DNA from: CAYRLW01 sp964425215
GTDB lineage: Bacteria > Spirochaetota > Spirochaetia > Treponematales > Breznakiellaceae
Reading direction: 5' to 3'
NCBI GenBank assembly: GCA_964425215.1
Contig: CAYRLW010000027.1
Coordinates: 1 to 46,169 of the forward strand
Length of the DNA: 46,169 bases
Shown here: positions 34,559 through 43,590 of the stretch, piece after piece
Position numbering within the stretch: position 1 is the first letter of the stretch
Layout of the letters: every line of letters begins with the position of its first letter
The notes under the pieces: generated by a model
What the model was told of the DNA's origin: nothing
The model's database searches: none
The model's input: only the letters and a program-made list of their open reading frames with translations
Program-made: the position numbers and the translations under genes

Positions 34559-34574
34559 GAATTATAAAAAAGAT

Positions 34575-34602
34575 TTGACACTCCCATATATCGATATATA
34601 AT
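34575..34602 (+). promoter_or_regulatory. Near-consensus promoter of the lipoprotein operon
   Basis: A perfect TTGACA (34575-34580), a 16-bp spacer and a perfect TATAAT (34597-34602), 77 bp before the ATG. It is the best sigma-70 match in the window, so high constitutive expression is expected. Confidence 0.8.
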
Positions 34603-34679
34603 GATTTTATAGGAATTACCTACACAGTTTTATCCGTTTCGTTTTTCCCCTAAGGTAGTTTCCATGTAGGGGGTATTTC

Positions 34680-36776
34680 ATGAAGTATTCTGTCCTTATT
34701 TCGATGGGTCTTGCCGTGTGTATTCTTGCTTCCTGTGGAAAGGGAGAAACAGCCAAGGGTTCCCCTTCGGTCTCCGGGCCAGAGGTCCAGACGAAGGTCT
34801 CCGCCATGGATCAAACCGTACCGGCTCCGGAAATTCCAGCGCCGGAACCGGCGGTCCAACCGGAAGCACAGCCGGGTCCCCCGGTTCAGAACTCCGCTCC
34901 CGTATCCAAACCTAAGGTCAGCGCTTCTTCGCCAAAAAAATCCGTCGCGGTAAGCGCTCCGGCAAGCAAAACGTCCCCTTCCCAAGCTCCGGTTCCGGCA
35001 CAGCCTCCGGCTCCTTTACCGGAATCGATGCAACCAGCGGTAACGGTAGTATCGTCCCCCGTTCCTCCTCCCGTTTCCACTGTTGTCGAAAGCGCTCCCC
35101 AGACCGCTCAACCCGTCCAATCGGCGCCGCCGCCGGTTCCTACCACCCCGGTGTCCAAGGCTGAACCGGTGGAGCGGATCGACTCGATGTCTACCCAATC
35201 GATCGCCCCGCCTAAAATTGAGGAAACTAAATTCTCCGATATGGCCCTCCGCGGTAACTTTGAAAACGATCTGATCGCGGGAAAGGTTATCGAGGGGGAC
35301 GAACGGTACGGCGCCGTGGACGAATGGGCCAAGGCTGTGGATGCGGCGGGGGATTTGGACGGCGCGATCGCCCGGTTAAGCGCCGCCGCCGAAGCGCCCA
35401 ACGCGCCGCCCCAGGTGAACCTGGCCCTGGCGGCCCTGTACGGCCGAAAGGGACTGATCCAAAAGCAGTACGCCGCCCTGGTCAGCGCGGAAAAAGCCGC
35501 CAAAGCCCGGCCCGACGTGGTGTTTTCCCTTTCGGCGGTCTACGGCCGCAAGGATATCCTCAAGGCAAATTACAGCGCCGATGAACTTCTAGTGGGGTCC
35601 TTCCAAATTCTCAGCGAGCCTTCGGGGGTTCGGGTCATAATCGACGGAAAGGACTACGGCACCACCCCTAAAACCATCGACAAACTAAAAGAGGGAACCC
35701 ATCGGGCCCGCTTAGAATCGCCGGATTACTTCCCCTGGGAGTCCCCCTTCGAGGTAATAACCGGCCGAGAGACCGCCATAACGGCTAAACTGGGGATAAA
35801 ACCCGGAAGTGTGGAAATTGCCATAGGGCCCATCGGTATCGTGCGTCTGGACGAAGGCCCCTGGGAAGAGGCACCCCACACCTTCGAGGGCATTGAACCG
35901 GGGGAACATTCCATCTCTATCAACCCCATTATGTACAACAATCGTTTATACGATTTTTCAGGAACCCACACCGTGACCGTGTTGCCGGATAAAAAGGTCG
36001 TGTTCAACGAAAAGTTCCCGATTGGTAAGTCGAAACTGCAAATCCGCGGCGCTCCTCCGGGGAGCGTTCTGTACGTCGACGATCGGCGTTCCGATTCTTC
36101 CGCCTTTACCGGTTCAGTAGAGGTAGAATCGGGGGCCTACACGGTCCGGGTCGTCGCCCCCAGTGGTCAGGAATGGTACCAAAAGAACGTGACTGTTTTC
36201 CCCGGGGCCTCCCAGACCGTGAACCTAAGCCAGATGATTGGCGTTCTGGCTCGTAAAACCATCAAATTGGACGGTAAAACTGATTCCTGGGGGGACCTGC
36301 TGCCCTACGCGGAATCGGCTAACAGTTCTTTCATGGGCGACCAGGCCTACGGGATCAAACGGGTCTACATGTGCCGGGACGACCGATACCTGTACTGGCG
36401 GGTGGATTTTCAATCGAAGAACCCCTTTTATTCGGTCCCCAAGGGTACTGATCAAAAAATTCAAGGGGCTATTGTAGGGAACCTGCGAACTGGGGGCAAT
36501 ATAGATCTTAGTGTCGCCCGGGATAGGATTAAAAACGAAATACAAACCTGGTTCGGAATTAATGGTAAGGATAAAAAATTTTATAACATGGGAAATCAGA
36601 GTGACCTAACCTACCGGGGAACCAACAGCATGTTTGTCGCCCGACTCGTCTATTCCACCATGGCAACCTATTTAAACTCCCCCCTGGTCCTTCGTTTCTA
36701 TGTGGCTAATGTGGCTAATAATCAATGGGTACGGCAATCCTCCAGTGAAAATTTTACCATAGATTTTTCCAAATGA
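34680..36776 (+). CDS. PEGA-domain lipoprotein, 698 aa
   Basis: The start ATG lies after GTAGGGGG. The signal MKYSVLISMGLAVCILASC ends in lipobox LASC, so the mature protein is lipid-anchored. A Pro/Ala/Ser/Val-rich spacer (about 25-170) suggests that it crosses or extends from the periplasm. A short helical TPR-like stretch follows (about 200-290), then a PEGA domain (FQILSEPSGVRVIIDGKDYG), further beta-rich repeats (KSKLQIRGAPPGSVLYVDD), and a C-terminal domain of about 180 residues beginning IKLDGKTDSWGDLLPYAE, which resembles a carbohydrate-binding-like beta sandwich. Function unknown; a surface or envelope scaffold is likely. The next gene follows within 9 bp, so they form an operon. Confidence 0.82.
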   Translation: MKYSVLISMGLAVCILASCGKGETAKGSPSVSGPEVQTKVSAMDQTVPAPEIPAPEPAVQPEAQPGPPVQNSAPVSKPKVSASSPKKSVAVSAPASKTSPSQAPVPAQPPAPLPESMQPAVTVVSSPVPPPVSTVVESAPQTAQPVQSAPPPVPTTPVSKAEPVERIDSMSTQSIAPPKIEETKFSDMALRGNFENDLIAGKVIEGDERYGAVDEWAKAVDAAGDLDGAIARLSAAAEAPNAPPQVNLALAALYGRKGLIQKQYAALVSAEKAAKARPDVVFSLSAVYGRKDILKANYSADELLVGSFQILSEPSGVRVIIDGKDYGTTPKTIDKLKEGTHRARLESPDYFPWESPFEVITGRETAITAKLGIKPGSVEIAIGPIGIVRLDEGPWEEAPHTFEGIEPGEHSISINPIMYNNRLYDFSGTHTVTVLPDKKVVFNEKFPIGKSKLQIRGAPPGSVLYVDDRRSDSSAFTGSVEVESGAYTVRVVAPSGQEWYQKNVTVFPGASQTVNLSQMIGVLARKTIKLDGKTDSWGDLLPYAESANSSFMGDQAYGIKRVYMCRDDRYLYWRVDFQSKNPFYSVPKGTDQKIQGAIVGNLRTGGNIDLSVARDRIKNEIQTWFGINGKDKKFYNMGNQSDLTYRGTNSMFVARLVYSTMATYLNSPLVLRFYVANVANNQWVRQSSSENFTIDFSK

Positions 36777-36784
36777 GGTGGAAC

Positions 36785-37363
36785 ATGCGTTGGTTGACAA
36801 AAGGGTTCGGAATTCTAGGGTTCCTCATGGCGGTGTGGTTTTTTACGGCCTGCGCTTCTGCGCCCCAAAAGGGTACGGAAGCGGCTGGCAAGACGGGGAC
36901 CGGAACAGCGACGGCTACGGCGGCCCCAGAAACGAAGGCGCCTAAAATTAAGGTGAGCGGCCGGGTAGCGATTTTTAACTTTGAGGTTAAGGGTGGCGGG
37001 CCCTCCTACGGCAGTCTGAGCGGCGACATTCCCGAATCGCTTTCGGAAGCCTTTATTAAGGGAAAACGCCTGGTGCCCCTGGAACGGCGGGATTTGGAAA
37101 AGGCCCTTTCGGAACAAGAGCTGGCCCTTTCGGGTATTGTGGACGATAGCACCGCTTCCCGGGTTGGACGTTTGGCGGGGGCCCGTTACGCCCTGCTGGG
37201 CTCCGCTTCCATAATCGCTGACCAAATCCGGCTGTCCTGCCGGCTTATCGACATTGAAACCGGGGAAATTCTCTACGCCAACAGCGTCCACGGGGAAACG
37301 AAGAACATATACGCGATCCTCGAGGATTTGGCCGCCCAAGTGGAGGATGGGTTTTCATCGTGA
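36785..37363 (+). CDS. CsgG-like lipoprotein, 192 aa
   Basis: The start is ATG 36785, after GAGGTGG that overlaps the previous stop. The lipoprotein signal ends at WFFTAC. After a Gly/Thr/Ala-rich linker, residues about 55-190 form a CsgG/FlgO-like alpha-beta domain: VAIFNFEVKG, LSEAFIKGKRLVPLERRDLE, SRVGRLAGARYALLGSASI and LIDIETGEILYANS. It is shorter than CsgG (277) and lacks the obvious membrane-spanning hairpins, so it is more like a periplasmic domain than a pore. Its stop overlaps the next start (GTGA). Confidence 0.82.
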   Translation: MRWLTKGFGILGFLMAVWFFTACASAPQKGTEAAGKTGTGTATATAAPETKAPKIKVSGRVAIFNFEVKGGGPSYGSLSGDIPESLSEAFIKGKRLVPLERRDLEKALSEQELALSGIVDDSTASRVGRLAGARYALLGSASIIADQIRLSCRLIDIETGEILYANSVHGETKNIYAILEDLAAQVEDGFSS

Positions 37364-38574
37364 TACATCATAAGGGATCCTTTTCGCTTTTCGCAGGGGG
37401 AAAACTCTTTTCAGCGGTTCTTGTATTCCTGGGTACCATCGGCTCTCTTTCCGCCCAGGAGAACCTGGTCCTTACGGTGGTGCCCTTTAAAACCCAGGCA
37501 GAACAAGCCTACGCCTACCTGGGCGAATCCTTCTCCGAAACCCTTTCCACCAAACTGGTGGGTCTCCGGGGGATTAAATTGTACGAACGGAGCCAATTCT
37601 CCCAAATCGCCGACGAATTAAAGTTGGAGGCTTCCCAAAGAGAATTTTTTGATCAAGATACGGTAAGCCGGATCGGTAAGGTCGTATCGATAGACTACAT
37701 GCTCATGGGTTCCGCCACCCTGGCGGGTTCCAACCTTTCCTGTTCGGTTCGCCTGGTGAACGTGAACTCCGGGAAGGCAGTTCTGGCGCAGGAGTTTAGG
37801 GGTACCTACCCAAAGGACCTGTTTTCCCTACAGGACGAGGCGGCCCTGGCGATCGCCAAAACCTTGACGGTAAAATTATCGGACCTGGAGCTCCGCAAAC
37901 TAACCAAACGGCCAACCCAGGACCTGGACGCCTTTGGATTGTACAACAGTTCCCTCGTATCCAAGGATGATAAACAGAGAATAACCCTTTTGGAAAAAGC
38001 CGTGGAACGGGACCCGTCGTTTGTCCAAGCATGGAACCTTTTGGCGGATCTGTACGAAGCGGCGGGGCGCACGGACGTAGCCCGGGGAGCCTACGCCCGT
38101 ATCTTGGAAACCGATCCGGAGGACTACCGGGCCACGTACAACCTGGCTCTGCTGGATTTGGACCAGGGGGCCCCGGACAAGGCGGTACCCCTGCTTCAGC
38201 GTTGTTTGGAATTAAAGGGCGAGGACGCGGACGTACTGTACCATCTGGGCTTGGCCCACGAATTCGGCGCTTCCGGTCGCCGCTTCGACGAGGGGTGCGA
38301 TATCCAAACCGCCAAGACCTACTACGAGCGGGCCCGAACCGCCAACCCTAAACATCGGGAGGCCCTGTACGCCCTGGGAGTCGTGTGCGCCAACCTTTCC
38401 CAAAGCGCCCCGGAACCCCAGGACCAGCTGGCCCTGATCACCGAATCCCGGGAAGCCCTGGTCGCCTATAGGGATATATACCCCGATTCGCCCCAGGCCG
38501 AAGAGGTGGACGCCAATATCTCCCTCCTGGAATCGGCGGAAAAACAGCTCCAGGAGTATCTAAAAAACCCCTAA
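37360..38574 (+). CDS. Secreted CsgG-like protein with C-terminal TPR repeats, 404 aa
   Basis: The GTG start overlaps the preceding TGA by 4 bases (GTGA). An N-terminal signal peptide ends near SLSAQE. The first 150 residues repeat the CsgG/TolB-N-like fold: VVPFKTQAEQAYAYLGESF, LYERSQFSQIADELK and IDYMLMGSATLAGSNLSCSV. Residues 185-400 are TPR-like helices (AWNLLADLYEAAGRTDVA, YNLALLDLDQG, DADVLYHLGLAHEFG), a protein-interaction scaffold. The fold is similar to that of the gene before it, which suggests an old duplication and a complex of the three products. Function unknown. Confidence 0.82.
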   Translation: MIHHKGSFSLFAGGKLFSAVLVFLGTIGSLSAQENLVLTVVPFKTQAEQAYAYLGESFSETLSTKLVGLRGIKLYERSQFSQIADELKLEASQREFFDQDTVSRIGKVVSIDYMLMGSATLAGSNLSCSVRLVNVNSGKAVLAQEFRGTYPKDLFSLQDEAALAIAKTLTVKLSDLELRKLTKRPTQDLDAFGLYNSSLVSKDDKQRITLLEKAVERDPSFVQAWNLLADLYEAAGRTDVARGAYARILETDPEDYRATYNLALLDLDQGAPDKAVPLLQRCLELKGEDADVLYHLGLAHEFGASGRRFDEGCDIQTAKTYYERARTANPKHREALYALGVVCANLSQSAPEPQDQLALITESREALVAYRDIYPDSPQAEEVDANISLLESAEKQLQEYLKNP

Positions 38575-38604
38575 CCTAGCTATGCCAGCTCTACGGAGCG
38601 ACGA

Positions 38605-40602
38605 CTAGTTTAAGATGCTTACGGTCGACTTGGGGCGCCGGGCCCGTATCATCTGGGTGAAAAACACTATAGCGATACCCACCAAGCCGATTCCGTCGGT
38701 CAACAGGCCTGGGTAAATCAACAGAAGCCCCCCCGCGAAGGCGATAAGCCGCTCGTACCACACCATGGTCGTTCGGAACCAGCCGTTTACGCTCGCCGCG
38801 ATGGCGATAATTCCGGCAAGACTTGTAATGAGCATCCAGATAAAACTACCGGTGGTAACGTTAAACAGGAGCATCTGGGGATTGATGACAAAAATATAGG
38901 GTACTAAAAACGCGGCGATCGCCAATTTTGACGCGTTCACCCCCGTCTTTATGGGATTTCCCTTAGCTATACCCGCGCCCGCAAACGCCGCCAGGGCTAC
39001 CGGGGGTGTTACGTCCGCGATAATACCAAAATAAAAGGCAAACATGTGGGCCGGAAGAATAATATTCGCCGGGGCGGTAACGCTGGGATCCAGTCCCGCC
39101 ATTTTCCCCAGGATCATAATGATAGCCGGGGCGGTTATGGTGGAAGTAATCACGTAGTTCGCCGTGGTCGGAACCCCCATTCCCAAAATCAGCGAGGTTA
39201 TCATGGTGAAAAAGAGGGTTGGAAGCAGGTGTCCGCCGGCTAAATCCACCAAGCTGGCTCCCAGTTTTAAACCCAACCCCGTCAGCGTAACCACCCCGAT
39301 AATAACCCCTGCGCAGGCGGTAGCAGCGATAATTCCCAGGGCGCTTCGGGCGCCGGCTTCCAAGCCCCGAACAATTTCAACGGGGGCCATCCGGGTTCCC
39401 TTTCTAAGCCATGAAGCGGTAATAGAAAGGATAATAGCCCACAGGGCCGCCTTCATGGGGGTAAAACCGGAAACCAACAGGTAGATAATAGCCACGAGGG
39501 GGATCATCAGATGGCCCCGATCGATTATAATCCGGCTCCACTTGGGCAGTTCTTCCCGGGAAAGCCCCCGGAGGCCCAACTTTTTAGCCTCAAAGTGGAC
39601 CCCCGACCAAACGCCAAAATAGTACAGAAGCGCGGGAATAGCCGCGGCGGCGATTATCCGTTTGTACGGGATGTTGGTAAACTCGGCCATTAAAAACGCC
39701 GCGGCGCCCATGATGGGGGGCATCAACTGTCCACCGGTGGACGCGGTGGCTTCCACCGCACCGGCAAACTCCGGCTTATACCCCAATTTTTTCATCATAG
39801 GGATTGTAAAGCTTCCCGTGCCAACCACGTTAGCCACCGAAGACCCAGAAACCGTACCCATTAGGGCGCTGGAAAGGACCGCCACCTTAGCCGGCCCTCC
39901 GGCGGTCCAGCCGGCCACGGCGTTGGACAAATCGATAAAGAGCTGACCCAGCCCGGTCCGTTCCAGGTAGGCGCCGAAAAGGATAAACAGAAAGATAAAC
40001 GTACTGGAAACACCCAGGGGAATCCCAAAGATTCCCTCGGTAGTATAAAAAAGTTGCCCGATGAGGGTAGAAAAATCCGCGCCCCGGTGGGCTAAACGGC
40101 CGGGAATATAGGGGCCTGCGAAGGCGTAGGCGATAAATAAAAACGAAATAACCACCATGGGTATCCCGACGACCCGGCGTGCCGCTTCCAAAACTAAAAT
40201 AAGGCCCACAAGTCCGATGATAATATCCGCTCCCGTGGGCATCCCTGCCCGTTGGACCAAATCCTTATAAAAAACCACTATATACAGGGGCGTTAGGGCT
40301 CCCAGAACAGCCAGAATAGCGTCTATGGGATTAACCTTTGCCCGGGACCATTTTTTACTGGTGGGATAGAGTAGATAGATAAGACAAAGGCCAAAGGAAA
40401 GGTGGATGGACCGCTGAATCATGGCATCCAAAACCCCAAAGACAGCGGTGTATAGTTGGAATACCGAGAACGTAATGGCCAATGCCGCGATCACCTTGCC
40501 CAAAAAGCCTTTTACGTTTCTATAATCCGATTCCTTATCGAATTTTTTTAGTATCTCTTGGCTATCCACGGGGCCGTCCGCCGGGGTCGTCGCGTCACTC
40601 AT
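38605..40602 (-). CDS. TRAP transporter fused small/large permease (TAXI type), 665 aa
   Basis: It imports an organic acid or similar substrate delivered by the TAXI binding protein, driven by an ion gradient. The start is ATG 40602 after AGGAG; an earlier in-frame start is rejected. The small-permease part (about 35-150) is fused to the DctM part with many helices and the motifs GTVSGSSVANVVGTGSFTIP, EATASTGGQLMPPIMGAAAF and LGMGVPTTANYV, as in DUF3394/TAXI systems. Length is typical. The DUF1850 and TAXI genes lie upstream in the same direction. Confidence 0.92.
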   Translation of the reverse strand: MSDATTPADGPVDSQEILKKFDKESDYRNVKGFLGKVIAALAITFSVFQLYTAVFGVLDAMIQRSIHLSFGLCLIYLLYPTSKKWSRAKVNPIDAILAVLGALTPLYIVVFYKDLVQRAGMPTGADIIIGLVGLILVLEAARRVVGIPMVVISFLFIAYAFAGPYIPGRLAHRGADFSTLIGQLFYTTEGIFGIPLGVSSTFIFLFILFGAYLERTGLGQLFIDLSNAVAGWTAGGPAKVAVLSSALMGTVSGSSVANVVGTGSFTIPMMKKLGYKPEFAGAVEATASTGGQLMPPIMGAAAFLMAEFTNIPYKRIIAAAAIPALLYYFGVWSGVHFEAKKLGLRGLSREELPKWSRIIIDRGHLMIPLVAIIYLLVSGFTPMKAALWAIILSITASWLRKGTRMAPVEIVRGLEAGARSALGIIAATACAGVIIGVVTLTGLGLKLGASLVDLAGGHLLPTLFFTMITSLILGMGVPTTANYVITSTITAPAIIMILGKMAGLDPSVTAPANIILPAHMFAFYFGIIADVTPPVALAAFAGAGIAKGNPIKTGVNASKLAIAAFLVPYIFVINPQMLLFNVTTGSFIWMLITSLAGIIAIAASVNGWFRTTMVWYERLIAFAGGLLLIYPGLLTDGIGLVGIAIVFFTQMIRARRPKSTVSILN

Positions 40603-40690
40603 GAAAAACACTCCTAAAACATACGGGGACACGTCGCAAAGTCCGCCGATCCTTCTAAACTATTCCACTAATCCATACCGGATTCGTATA

Positions 40691-41170
40691 CTATCGGTCT
40701 ATAGTCCGCGCCGTAAGAATGATGGGATCTTCCCGGTGGACCCAGAGGGTAAAAGGAAAAAATCGACCATCCACCACGATACCATGGCCCGGCAAGGGGG
40801 AAACCATAAGGGAAATTCGAGAAAAGGACCGGTCCATGGCCAAAATAAACCGGCCGTTTTCTAGACGATACCCCCCTTCCGCGTCGGAAGGCATTCCTAC
40901 GGAAGTTTGATCGTACCTAAGCTCGTATAGATGTAAGGTTGAATCTCGAACCTCAAAATATTCATCCACCGGGGATTTATGAACCGAATGGATATATCGG
41001 TGTATAAACCTTCCATGGGGAAGATACAGAACACCCAGAATTTTTCCCGTAGGAGAACTTAGAACTAGTTCGGCCGTACTCCGTTCCCGAGGAGAAGCGG
41101 TCGTACAGCCCATCCCGAGGATAGTCATAAGACCAATCCCCAGGATGAAACCTATCGAATTTCTTTTTAT
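40691..41170 (-). CDS. DUF1850 protein of the TAXI-TRAP operon, with a possible ATA start
   Basis: DUF1850 proteins usually sit between TAXI and TRAP permease genes, as here; their function is unknown. The first ATG is at 41128, giving 145 residues with only MTILGMGC before the first Cys, too short for a signal. The open frame continues upstream to ATA at 41170, which would add IKRNSIGFILGIGL and give a normal lipoprotein-type signal. That ATA overlaps the TAXI stop as ATAA and follows AAGGA. The conserved core includes HSVHKSPVDEYFEV and LYELRYDQTSVGMPSD. I favour the longer form; the ATG start remains possible. Confidence 0.75.
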   Translation of the reverse strand: MKRNSIGFILGIGLMTILGMGCTTASPRERSTAELVLSSPTGKILGVLYLPHGRFIHRYIHSVHKSPVDEYFEVRDSTLHLYELRYDQTSVGMPSDAEGGYRLENGRFILAMDRSFSRISLMVSPLPGHGIVVDGRFFPFTLWVHREDPIILTARTIDR

Positions 41171-42108
41171 TTTCCCATATCCTTAAAATATTTTTCAGCC
41201 CCCGGATGGAGGGGAATAGACATACCGTCTTTAGCCGTATCGATCTTTATATCGGCGCCTTTTTTATGGGCCGCCACCAGCCGATCCGTATTGGAGTACA
41301 GAGCCTTGAGAAGATCGTACACCAGAGCGTCGGGCATCCGCGCGCTAACTGCGAGCATCGATTTTACGGAAACGGTCTTTACGTCCGACGTTACGCCTTG
41401 ATACGTGTTGGCGGGCACGGGCGTTACGGTGTAGAAAGCCCATTTCTTCATCAAGGTGTTGGCGATAGCGCCGTCGATGGGAACCAGGGTTATTTTCTTA
41501 GAGGCCGCCAGGTCCTGGATAGCCGCGGTGGGAATTCCAGCGGTATTAAACGCCGCGTCGATGTTTCCATCCTTCAAATTGGAGGCGGATTCGGCGAAGG
41601 AAAGGTACTGGACCTTGATATCGTTATAGGTTAATCCAGCGGCTTCAAGTATCTGCCGGGCGTTCGCTTCCACGCCGGAACCAGCGGCACCCACGGAGAC
41701 CCGTTTGCCCCGCAGATCGGCGACCGTTTTGATACCCGAATCGGCGAGGGCCACCAATTGGATGGTTTCGTCGTATAGGCAGGCCATTCCCCGCAAGTCC
41801 TTGTAGGCCTTATCCTTTAAAAGCTCCGTTCCCGAAAGAGCATAGTAGGCCACATCGTTCTGCACAAAAATCACATCCACCTTATTTTCCCGTAAAAGGT
41901 TGATGTTGGCGATCGAAGCCCCCGTAGCCTGGGCGGTGGCGTTCATATTTTTAATATTTTTATTCCAAATATCCGCCATTGCCCCACCCAGGGGGTAATA
42001 GGTCCCTGCGGTACCACCGGTGCCTATGGTAACAAACCGTTGCTGTGCGAAGGCCACTCCTGCTAGGGCAAGTAGCCCCAGGGTCAACGCTATAATCCTT
42101 TTGCTCAT
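41167..42108 (-). CDS. TAXI family TRAP substrate-binding protein, 313 aa
   Basis: It captures the substrate (glutamate, 2-oxoglutarate or similar in known members) for the TRAP permease. The start is ATG 42108 after AGGAGG; an upstream ATG is rejected. The signal peptide ends GVAFAQQ. The motif IGTGGTAGTYYPLGGAMADI is the family signature, and GKRVSVGAAGSGVEANARQI is typical. C-terminal IPLHPGAEKYFKDMGK. Full length. It is the first gene of the TAXI-DUF1850-permease operon, with its own promoter. Confidence 0.93.
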   Translation of the reverse strand: MSKRIIALTLGLLALAGVAFAQQRFVTIGTGGTAGTYYPLGGAMADIWNKNIKNMNATAQATGASIANINLLRENKVDVIFVQNDVAYYALSGTELLKDKAYKDLRGMACLYDETIQLVALADSGIKTVADLRGKRVSVGAAGSGVEANARQILEAAGLTYNDIKVQYLSFAESASNLKDGNIDAAFNTAGIPTAAIQDLAASKKITLVPIDGAIANTLMKKWAFYTVTPVPANTYQGVTSDVKTVSVKSMLAVSARMPDALVYDLLKALYSNTDRLVAAHKKGADIKIDTAKDGMSIPLHPGAEKYFKDMGK

Positions 42109-42139
42109 CCCTGTTCCTCCTATAGAAAAACTTTGCATT

Positions 42140-42168
42140 ATTGTACGCTGGGTTTCTCTATTAAGCAA
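42140..42168 (-). promoter_or_regulatory. Promoter of the TAXI-TRAP operon
   Basis: On the minus strand TTGCTT (42168-42163), a 17-bp spacer and TACAAT (42145-42140). Confidence 0.65.
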
Positions 42169-42185
42169 CACTTTTTAATTATGGG

Positions 42186-42219
42186 AACTCTAATAACTAA
42201 CCGAGTTATTAGAGGTGCC
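42186..42219. repeat. Palindromic repeat, family S, copy 2
   Basis: Thirty-two bases (42188-42219) are identical to 9174-9205, forming the same hairpin around AACCG. It lies just upstream of the TAXI promoter, between two minus-strand units. Confidence 0.85.
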
Positions 42220-42313
42220 CTTATAAGAATCCCGCAAAACGTATAGGCACCGAAAAACTTTCGTTTTCTGGGGGAGCTCGCGCTGTAGCATGTTGGACTG
42301 GTTCGACAAATTC

Positions 42314-43432
42314 CTAGGGGGTTTCGTTGATTTCGGCTTCGGATTGTTTTTTATGGAGCGCCGATTTATATGAACCCAGGATGACCGAAACAGGTTCCAA
42401 AACAGGGATGTTTTCGCAGAGAATTTTAACGATAACGGTCATGGGAACCGCAAGGATAAGGCCCACAAAACCCCAGAGCCAGCCCCACGCCAAAAGGGAA
42501 ACTAAAATGACAAAGGGCGAAAGGCCTAAGTTATCTCCCTGGATTTTTGGTTCCAACACGTTTCCTATAATCATATTCGTCCCGGTCCCCACTGCTATAA
42601 CGGCGATAATCGGTCCGGGCAGGGGCCAAAACTGCAGGAGTCCGAATACGGACATTCCTACCACCGCGACGATGCTTCCTATGCTGGGGATAAAGTTAAG
42701 GATGAACGAGATAACCCCCCACACAACCGGAAAATCCATCCCGATTATTTTAAGACCCAAGGTTATACAGATTCCCGTTGCCAGGGATACAAAAAATTTA
42801 ATCGATAAATACCGGGTTACCTGCCGAACCACATCCGCGGCGATGGATTTAATACGGAGGGATTTTCTATTTTCAAAGGCGATTTCGATTTTTTCTTTTA
42901 AATGGACCGTCTCTAGCAGAAGGAACACCACAAAGAGAAGGACCATCACCATATCTTTTATAAAGTTAAAAAACGAGTTGGAAAAAGAGATCGTTAAATA
43001 CCGTACCTGGTTTCTAATCCCCAACTGGCCCCACAGGTTATCGATAAAACTGAGGTGTTCGTTGTACGGGAGGGCGAAAAGATTGGCGATGTACTTATAA
43101 ATCTCCATCAACCGATTTTGATATTTGGGGTACAGGGTCAAAATCGTTTTCCCCGACGAAAAAAGAATATACCCAACCAAAAAAAGCGCGGCGCCGATAA
43201 AGGTGATTACCAAAAGGATCGACAGCACCCGGGGGATGTGGATTTTTTCCAACATTACGACCAACGGTTCAAGAACAAAGGCTAACAACACAGCCACGGT
43301 AAGGGGTAATACCACCGGACTAGTTATTTTCAGAACCCCTCCAGCCAGGACAACGGCGATAAAACCCACCAAAAAAAAATTAGCCCGGCCAGAATTAAAC
43401 GTTTTGAACCGATCTTTCATAGAAGAAAGCAT
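42314..43432 (-). CDS. AI-2E family membrane transporter, 372 aa
   Basis: A polytopic inner-membrane protein (PF01594-type, TqsA/YdiK/PerM family). About eight hydrophobic helices, with the central FILNFIPSIGSIVAVVG and VLEPKIQGDNLGLSPFVILV signature near residues 285-310 and VGLILAVPMTVIVKIL close to the end. Some relatives export autoinducer-2; others are Na/H or unknown permeases, so the substrate is open. Ends in a charged tail. It is divergent from the chemoreceptor at 43591, with about 160 bp between the starts. Confidence 0.88.
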   Translation of the reverse strand: MLSSMKDRFKTFNSGRANFFLVGFIAVVLAGGVLKITSPVVLPLTVAVLLAFVLEPLVVMLEKIHIPRVLSILLVITFIGAALFLVGYILFSSGKTILTLYPKYQNRLMEIYKYIANLFALPYNEHLSFIDNLWGQLGIRNQVRYLTISFSNSFFNFIKDMVMVLLFVVFLLLETVHLKEKIEIAFENRKSLRIKSIAADVVRQVTRYLSIKFFVSLATGICITLGLKIIGMDFPVVWGVISFILNFIPSIGSIVAVVGMSVFGLLQFWPLPGPIIAVIAVGTGTNMIIGNVLEPKIQGDNLGLSPFVILVSLLAWGWLWGFVGLILAVPMTVIVKILCENIPVLEPVSVILGSYKSALHKKQSEAEINETP

Positions 43433-43590
43433 AGCATTGTTTTAAAGCCTTGTCATTAGCGGGCTCGAGGTGGCACAGTGGGATTTATTATGATATCCTA
43501 TCGATCTGCCGAATAGGTAAATAATACTGTCCCCGTGATACTTCGGGGTAGTGGGGTTCCTATCAAATAGATCATAAAGGAAGGGCCTAG

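Noticed and set aside
43485..43515. Sigma-28 (flagellar) promoter before the chemoreceptor
   Set aside because: GCCGAATA is only a partial match to GCCGATAA and the -35 TAAA is not present at the right distance.
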